From positions 1-9,291 of the forward strand of contig CAYMTN010000215.1 of assembly GCA_964393335.1 (NCBI GenBank): a stretch of DNA of 9,291 nt, given 5' to 3'. Source of the stretch: CAYMTN01 sp964393335. GTDB taxonomy: Bacteria; Chloroflexota; Anaerolineae; Aggregatilineales; Aggregatilineaceae. A program made the translations under genes and the position numbers. The notes beneath the pieces were generated by a model. It saw nothing but the letters and a program-made list of their open reading frames with translations, had not been told where the DNA came from and ran no database searches. Positions 5,568 to 9,291 of the stretch are shown here, piece by piece (the stretch's first letter is position 1; every line of letters starts with the position of its first letter).

Positions 5568-6545
5568 ATGCAGAGCTATCTGGCCGGGCGTGACATGATC
5601 ACGACCCAGGAATTTACGAAGAGCGAGCTGGAAACCATTTTTGAGGTCGCACATGACCTGAAGCGGAAACGCGCCCTGGGTGAATCGCACGCGCTTCTGC
5701 GCGACAAGGTGCTGGCGATGTTGTTTTTCTTTTCCAGCACGCGCACGCGCGTCAGTTTTGAAGCGGGCATGGCCCAGCTTGGCGGCCACGCGGAATTTAT
5801 CGACTCGCGCACGACGCAGATCGCGCACGGCGACACCGGCAAAGAGATCGGTGAGATCATCGGACGTTACTGCGATGGGATTGCGATCCGGCAGGTTGAT
5901 TGGGGCGTCGGTAATGGCTACATTCGCGGCGTAGCCGAACACAGCCGCGTGCCGGTGCTCAACATGCAGTGCGATTATTACCATCCTTTCCAGGCGCTGG
6001 CCGACATGATGACGGTCTTCGAGCGGTTCGGGCGCGACGTGCGCGGCAAGACGATCAACGTGTCGTATGCCTACGCCTCCAGCTACCAGAAGCCTATGTC
6101 GGCCCCGCAAAGCCTGATCCTGCTGGCGACGCGCTTCGGCATGAACGTGCGGCTGACGCGTCCGCCGGAATTCAAGATCATGCCGGAGATCGAAGATCAG
6201 GCGCGTGACAACGCGCGCAAGGCTGGCGGCAGCTTTGAGGTGCTCGACGATTTTGATGCCGGGTTCAAGGGTGCGGACGTGGTATATCCCAAGAGTTGGG
6301 GCGCGATGCTGACCACGACAGATCAGGCCGAATCCGCTGAGATCGGCAAAAAATACACGGACTGGATCGCGGATGAACGCCGTATGGCGCTGACCAATGA
6401 CGGGATTTACATGCACTGCTTGCCCGCTGATCGTAACATCGAAGTAACCGACGCCGTGATCGATGGGTCGCAGAGCGTCGTCTACGACGAGGCGGAAAAC
6501 CGGCTGCATGTCCAGAAGGCGGTTATGGCGCTGACCATGCGGTAA
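5568..6545 (+). CDS. YgeW-like carbamoyltransferase (ornithine carbamoyltransferase family)
   Basis: Transcarbamylase of 325 residues. Carbamoyl-phosphate motifs are intact: SSTRTR (56-61), IAIRQ (Arg108), HPFQ (139-142) and MHCLPAD (282-288). The middle matches E. coli YgeW rather than ordinary ornithine carbamoyltransferase: TQIAHGDT (83-90), GNGYIRGV (115-122), a YAYASSYQKPMSAPQ stretch (167-181), TRFGMNV, ARKAGGSF (216-223) and DVVYPKSW (237-244). The ornithine-binding DxxxSMG and GDxNNV motifs are absent. Its C-terminus (DEAENRLHVQKA, 307-318) is instead typical of ornithine carbamoyltransferase, and it is about 70 residues shorter than E. coli YgeW. AAGAGGA (5552-5558) sits nine bases before ATG 5568. 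Next to carbamate kinase and a hydantoinase, it most likely releases carbamoyl phosphate from an N-carbamoyl amino acid; the substrate is unproven. It probably acts as a trimer, as the family does. Confidence 0.82.
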   Translation: MQSYLAGRDMITTQEFTKSELETIFEVAHDLKRKRALGESHALLRDKVLAMLFFFSSTRTRVSFEAGMAQLGGHAEFIDSRTTQIAHGDTGKEIGEIIGRYCDGIAIRQVDWGVGNGYIRGVAEHSRVPVLNMQCDYYHPFQALADMMTVFERFGRDVRGKTINVSYAYASSYQKPMSAPQSLILLATRFGMNVRLTRPPEFKIMPEIEDQARDNARKAGGSFEVLDDFDAGFKGADVVYPKSWGAMLTTTDQAESAEIGKKYTDWIADERRMALTNDGIYMHCLPADRNIEVTDAVIDGSQSVVYDEAENRLHVQKAVMALTMR

Positions 6546-6578
6546 CTGCTGGATCATCATGTACGGTGCGCGTAACTT

Positions 6579-6627
6579 GATGCATAAGCCGATCCGCCGT
6601 GTATCACAGGTGATCGGCTTTCGCATC
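6579..6627 (+). promoter_or_regulatory. Long interrupted hairpin upstream of carbamate kinase
   Basis: GATGC (6579-6583) pairs with GCATC (6623-6627), and AAGCCGATC (6586-6594) pairs with GATCGGCTT (6612-6620). Together these make 14 paired bases with a symmetrical two-by-two internal loop and a 17-base end loop. A competing dyad ATCAC-AG-GTGAT lies at 6603-6614. No T run follows, which argues against a simple terminator. The rest of the 136-bp spacer holds only the ribosome site AGAGGA at 6669-6674. Confidence 0.45.
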
Positions 6628-6681
6628 CAAAATAGCTGTTTAGAAGAGATTTGAGTTCACCGAGCAAAAGAGGACAGACTA

Positions 6682-7635
6682 ATGCCATCAGCAAAAACTG
6701 CCGTCGTCGCTATCGGCGGCAACTCCCTGATTCAAGACAAGACCAAGCAGGGCGTTGAATACCAGTGGCAAGCGGTATACGAAACGTCCAGGCATATTGT
6801 TTCGATGATTCGGTCCGGTTGGCGTGTGGTGATCACGCACGGCAACGGCCCGCAGGTCGGGTTTATTCTGCGCCGCAATGAATTGGCGGCCAAAGCCGAA
6901 GGGCTGCATACAACGCCGATGGACGTCATCGGGGCGGATACGCAGGGCAGCATCGGTTATATGCTCCAGCAGGCCATCGACAACCAACTGCGTCTGGTGG
7001 GTATTCGGCGGGGTGTGGTGACACTCGTCACGCAGACCCTGGTTGACCGCAACGATCCCGCATTCCAAAACCCGAACAAGCCCATCGGCGGGTTCATGAC
7101 CGAAAACGAAGGCGTCAAATTCAAGACCGATGGCTGGACGGTGGTTGAAGATGCCGGGCGCGGGTACCGCCGCGTGGTTCCATCCCCGATCCCGATTGAG
7201 ATCATCGAGTTGGACGCCATCAACGCGCTGGTCGAAAAAGACTTCGTGGTGATTTGCACCGGCGGCGGCGGGATTCCGGTCGTGCGCGACGAAAACGGCG
7301 CGCTCAAGGGCGTGAACGCCGTGATCGACAAAGATCGCGGCACCAGCCTGCTGGCGAACGGCCTGAAAGCGGACCTGTTTATCATCTCGACGGCTGTCGA
7401 GCAGGTCGCGCTCAATTTCGGCAAGCCGGACCAGCGAAATTTGTCCCGAATGACGCTGGCCGAAGCCAAAAAATACATGGCCGAAGGGCACTTCGCGCCG
7501 GGCAGTATGGCCCCGAAGATCGAGGCGATTGTGAACTACCTGGAAAAAGGCGGTTCACAGGCCATCATCACCAACCCTCAGAACCTTGCGCGGGCGCTGA
7601 ACGGCGAAACCGGCACGATCCTCGTACCGGCGTAA
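6682..7635 (+). CDS. arcC: Carbamate kinase
   Basis: Cytoplasmic enzyme transferring phosphate between carbamoyl phosphate and ADP; in catabolic loci it makes ATP, carbon dioxide and ammonia. Product of 317 residues, the usual length. Amino-acid-kinase motifs in order: AIGGNS (10-15), THGNGPQVG (52-60), MDVIGADTQGSIGYM (80-94), the carbamate kinase signature NKPIGGFM (132-139), CTGGGGIPV (192-200), VIDKDRGTSLLA (214-225) and FAPGSMAPKIEA (271-282). These cover the ATP and carbamoyl-phosphate sites. ATG 6682 has AGAGGA seven bases upstream. The TAA stop overlaps the start of the ribosome site of the PLP enzyme, so the two are probably translated together. No arginine deiminase (arcA) is in the window, so carbamoyl phosphate probably comes from the two transcarbamylases beside it, as for E. 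coli YqeA in the purine cluster. Confidence 0.94.
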   Translation: MPSAKTAVVAIGGNSLIQDKTKQGVEYQWQAVYETSRHIVSMIRSGWRVVITHGNGPQVGFILRRNELAAKAEGLHTTPMDVIGADTQGSIGYMLQQAIDNQLRLVGIRRGVVTLVTQTLVDRNDPAFQNPNKPIGGFMTENEGVKFKTDGWTVVEDAGRGYRRVVPSPIPIEIIELDAINALVEKDFVVICTGGGGIPVVRDENGALKGVNAVIDKDRGTSLLANGLKADLFIISTAVEQVALNFGKPDQRNLSRMTLAEAKKYMAEGHFAPGSMAPKIEAIVNYLEKGGSQAIITNPQNLARALNGETGTILVPA

Positions 7636-7648
7636 GGGAGACAGTCGT

Positions 7649-8908
7649 ATGTTTGTCTCTGAGCTGCGGTGCGTGGTTTGCGGGCGGAGCTACCGGCCCG
7701 ACGAAGTGGAATACACCTGCCTTGACTGCGGGCAGGTGGGCACGTTGGATGTCCTGTATGACGTTGACGCGCTGCGCGAATCGGTGCGCCGTGAGGATAT
7801 CGAAACCAGCCCTGACCCGACGATGTGGCGTTATCGGCCACTGCTGCCGCTGGCAGCGGACGCTGACGTGCCACCGCTGGCGGTGGGCGGGACTCCGCTC
7901 TATGATGCGCCGCGCCTGGCTCAGCACCTGGGGTTACCCCAGGTCTGGGTCAAAGATGATGGCCGCAACCCGACGGGGTCGCTCAAGGATCGCGCCAGCG
8001 CGCTTGTCACGGCACGCGCGATGGCGGACGGGATCAAAGTGGTGACAACCGCCAGCACCGGGAACGCAGCGGCGGCCCTGGCTGGTCTGACTGCCAGTGT
8101 CGGCCTGCCGGCTGCGATCTTCGTGCCCGCGTCCGCCCCTGAAGCCAAGATCGCGCAACTGCTGACGTATGGCGCGAAGGTGCTGCTGGTGCAGGGCAAC
8201 TACGACAACGCGTTCGACCTGGCGGTCAAGGCGTCCGAACGGTACGGCTGGTACAACCGCAACACCGGCATGAATCCCTATACGTTGGAAGGCAAAAAAA
8301 CCGTCGCGTTTGAGATAGCCGAGCAGTTAGGCTGGCGGGTGCCAGATGTGGTCGTGGTCAGTGTAGGGGATGGCAACATCATCAGCGGCGTGTATAAGGG
8401 TTTCCGCGACCTGTTGGCGTTAGGCTGGATCGACCGTATGCCGCGTTTGATCGGCGTGCAGGCATCCGGCAGTGCGGCCTGTTACGACGTGTGGCGGCGC
8501 GGCGATGATCCGGCCACGATGACGCCGATCAATGCGCAGACGGTGGCGGATAGCATCGCCGCCGACCTCCCGCGTGACCGGGTGAAAGCGGTGCGCGCGG
8601 TGCGGGAGACACGCGGCGCGTTTGTGTCGGTGCCGGACGATGCGATCCTGGCGGGCATCCCGCTGCTGGCGCGTTTGAGCGGCGTTTTTGCCGAACCGGC
8701 GGCGGCGGCATCGTATGCTGGGGCGCGCGCGGCCATCGACGAGGGACATATCCGGCCTGCTGAAAGCGTGCTGCTGCTGGTGACCGGAAACGGCCTGAAA
8801 GACATCAAAAGCGCGATGCGCGTAGCCGGTGTGGGTTACCCGGTGGCTCCGGACATGGACGAGGTCGAAAAGGCGCGGGTTGCGTTGGGTCTGCCGACAC
8901 TCAAGTGA
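7649..8908 (+). CDS. Threonine-synthase-like PLP-dependent enzyme with N-terminal zinc ribbon
   Basis: Fold-type II pyridoxal-phosphate enzyme, 419 residues. Residues 8-27 hold a zinc ribbon (Cys8, Cys11, Cys24, Cys27), as in many threonine synthases. The PLP lysine is Lys113 in NPTGSLKDR (107-115). STGNA (136-140) contacts the cofactor, VGDGNIISG (239-247) is the phosphate cup, and TGNGLKD (379-385) is the late motif near the pyridine nitrogen. Sequence family points to threonine synthase (O-phosphohomoserine to threonine). The usual SFKDRG is SLKDRA here and VGDGGN is VGDGN, modest departures. No threonine-biosynthesis genes are nearby; instead it lies 13 bases after carbamate kinase, with AGGGAG nine to ten bases before ATG 7649. 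It may therefore act as an ammonia-lyase on the decarbamoylated amino acid, filling the place of diaminopropionate ammonia-lyase YgeX. The PLP family is certain and the reaction is uncertain. Confidence 0.85.
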   Translation: MFVSELRCVVCGRSYRPDEVEYTCLDCGQVGTLDVLYDVDALRESVRREDIETSPDPTMWRYRPLLPLAADADVPPLAVGGTPLYDAPRLAQHLGLPQVWVKDDGRNPTGSLKDRASALVTARAMADGIKVVTTASTGNAAAALAGLTASVGLPAAIFVPASAPEAKIAQLLTYGAKVLLVQGNYDNAFDLAVKASERYGWYNRNTGMNPYTLEGKKTVAFEIAEQLGWRVPDVVVVSVGDGNIISGVYKGFRDLLALGWIDRMPRLIGVQASGSAACYDVWRRGDDPATMTPINAQTVADSIAADLPRDRVKAVRAVRETRGAFVSVPDDAILAGIPLLARLSGVFAEPAAAASYAGARAAIDEGHIRPAESVLLLVTGNGLKDIKSAMRVAGVGYPVAPDMDEVEKARVALGLPTLK

Positions 8909-8932
8909 TCCAGCAGGTCGCATCACGGTAAG

Positions 8933-8948
8933 CAATTGGTTACAATTG
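8933..8948 (+). promoter_or_regulatory. Twin CAATTG sites overlapping a -10-like element for the glycosyltransferase gene
   Basis: CAATTG, itself a palindrome, occurs at 8933-8938 and 8943-8948, exactly 10 bp apart. TACAAT (8941-8946) matches the -10 consensus at five of six bases and has a TG two bases before it; no clear -35 is seen. Transcription would begin near 8953, giving a leader of about 28 bases. The element marks the break between the catabolic genes and the next unit. Confidence 0.35.
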
Positions 8949-8966
8949 AGTGGTTTCTGCACCCAG

Positions 8967-8980
8967 AGACTGGGGAGTCT
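8967..8980 (+). promoter_or_regulatory. Small hairpin holding the ribosome site of the glycosyltransferase gene
   Basis: AGACT (8967-8971) and AGTCT (8976-8980) are perfect inverted repeats around GGGG, directly before ATG 8981. The GGGGAG ribosome site is thus in the loop and 3' arm. This could modulate translation; with five base pairs it may equally be chance. Confidence 0.3.
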
Positions 8981-9291
8981 ATGTCTGTCAAGCCCGTGAT
9001 TTCGATCATCGCGCCGGTTTTTAACGAAGAGCCGATCATCAAAGAGCTGTACCGCCGCCTCGTTGAAGTGCTGGATAGCACCGGCGAAGCGTGGGAATTG
9101 ATCATGATCAACGATGGCAGCGTCGATGGCTCGGCTCGTGAGATGCGAGCGCTGCAAGCACACGATTCACGCGTGCGAGTGGTGAACTTCGCACGCAACT
9201 TCGGGCATCAAAACGCGGTGACGGCAGGCATGGACTACGCTCGCGGCGACGCGGTTGTGGTGATCGACGCCGACCTGCAGGACCCGCCGGA
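8981..9291 (+). CDS. Family 2 glycosyltransferase (DPM1/GtrB-like), 3' end beyond the window
   Basis: N-terminal 103 residues of a GT-A fold glycosyltransferase, probably moving a sugar from a nucleotide-sugar to polyprenyl phosphate at the inner face of the membrane. Visible motifs: SIIAPVFNEE (8-17) opening the nucleotide-binding fold, MINDGSVDGS (42-51) with Asp45, ARNFGHQNAVTAG (71-83), and VIDADLQDPP (94-103) with the metal-binding DAD at 96-98. The NFGHQNA and DADLQDPP pair is typical of the dolichol-phosphate mannosyltransferase-like / bactoprenol glucosyltransferase branch. C-terminal membrane helices, if any, lie outside the window, so donor and acceptor cannot be stated. It follows the PLP enzyme by 72 bases with its own -10-like element and has no functional link to the catabolic genes. 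Confidence 0.9.
   Translation, partial: MSVKPVISIIAPVFNEEPIIKELYRRLVEVLDSTGEAWELIMINDGSVDGSAREMRALQAHDSRVRVVNFARNFGHQNAVTAGMDYARGDAVVVIDADLQDPP

Noticed and set aside
4504..6545. Simple reading as housekeeping pyrB and argF
   Set aside because: Key aspartate- and ornithine-binding motifs are missing, and no pyrimidine or arginine genes flank them.
5538..6626. Minus-strand open frame of 362 codons covering the YgeW-like gene
   Set aside because: Shadow of the GC-rich coding frame; no family motifs and rich in Arg, His and Gln as antisense frames are, while the plus strand carries clear enzyme motifs.
7254..8045. Plus-strand open frame overlapping carbamate kinase and the PLP gene
   Set aside because: Out-of-frame shadow with Arg-rich low-complexity product; it spans two well-supported genes in another frame.
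1..9291. CRISPR arrays, tRNA or rRNA genes, insertion sequences, phage or plasmid genes
   Set aside because: No regularly spaced repeats, cloverleaf patterns, transposase motifs or terminal inverted repeats were seen.

Overview
The window looks like a GC-rich bacterial chromosome, most likely Chloroflexota (Anaerolineae-like). This is inferred from the type of Flp pilin at the left edge (a QALVEY start and a GPAVGNVFSN region), the strongly G/C-ending codons and the general protein style. No rRNA or marker gene is present to prove it. There are no tRNAs, insertion sequences, CRISPR arrays or phage genes.

Layout: (1) 1-310, minus strand: 5' part of a Flp/type IVb pilin gene, cut by the left edge. 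(2) 311-576: divergent spacer with two competing hairpins and a cluster of TTGTC-type repeats. (3) 577-8908, plus strand: seven genes in one direction. They are folD, an 8-oxoguanine-deaminase-type amidohydrolase, a dihydropyrimidinase/hydantoinase (TTG start), an aspartate-carbamoyltransferase-like protein, a YgeW-like carbamoyltransferase, carbamate kinase, and a threonine-synthase-like PLP enzyme with an N-terminal zinc ribbon. Spacers are 13-136 bp and several hold hairpins. (4) 8981-9291, plus strand: 5' part of a family 2 glycosyltransferase, cut by the right edge.

How the genes could work together (inference): the six genes from 1570 to 8908 look like a catabolic unit for cyclic ureides or purines that makes ATP. 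The deaminase removes ammonia from an oxidised purine; 8-oxoguanine would give urate. The hydantoinase opens a ureide ring to an N-carbamoyl compound. One or both transcarbamylases, running in reverse, phosphorolyse it to carbamoyl phosphate. Carbamate kinase then makes ATP, and the PLP enzyme could deaminate the remaining amino acid. E. coli has a comparable set (ygeW, ygeX, hyuA, yqeA, ssnA) in its anaerobic purine/urate cluster. This locus differs in three ways: it has a second carbamoyltransferase that has lost key aspartate-binding residues, it has a threonine-synthase-like enzyme instead of recognisable YgeX, and it has no YgeY, XdhD or YgfK between the unrelated flanking genes. That combination is the most interesting thing in the window.
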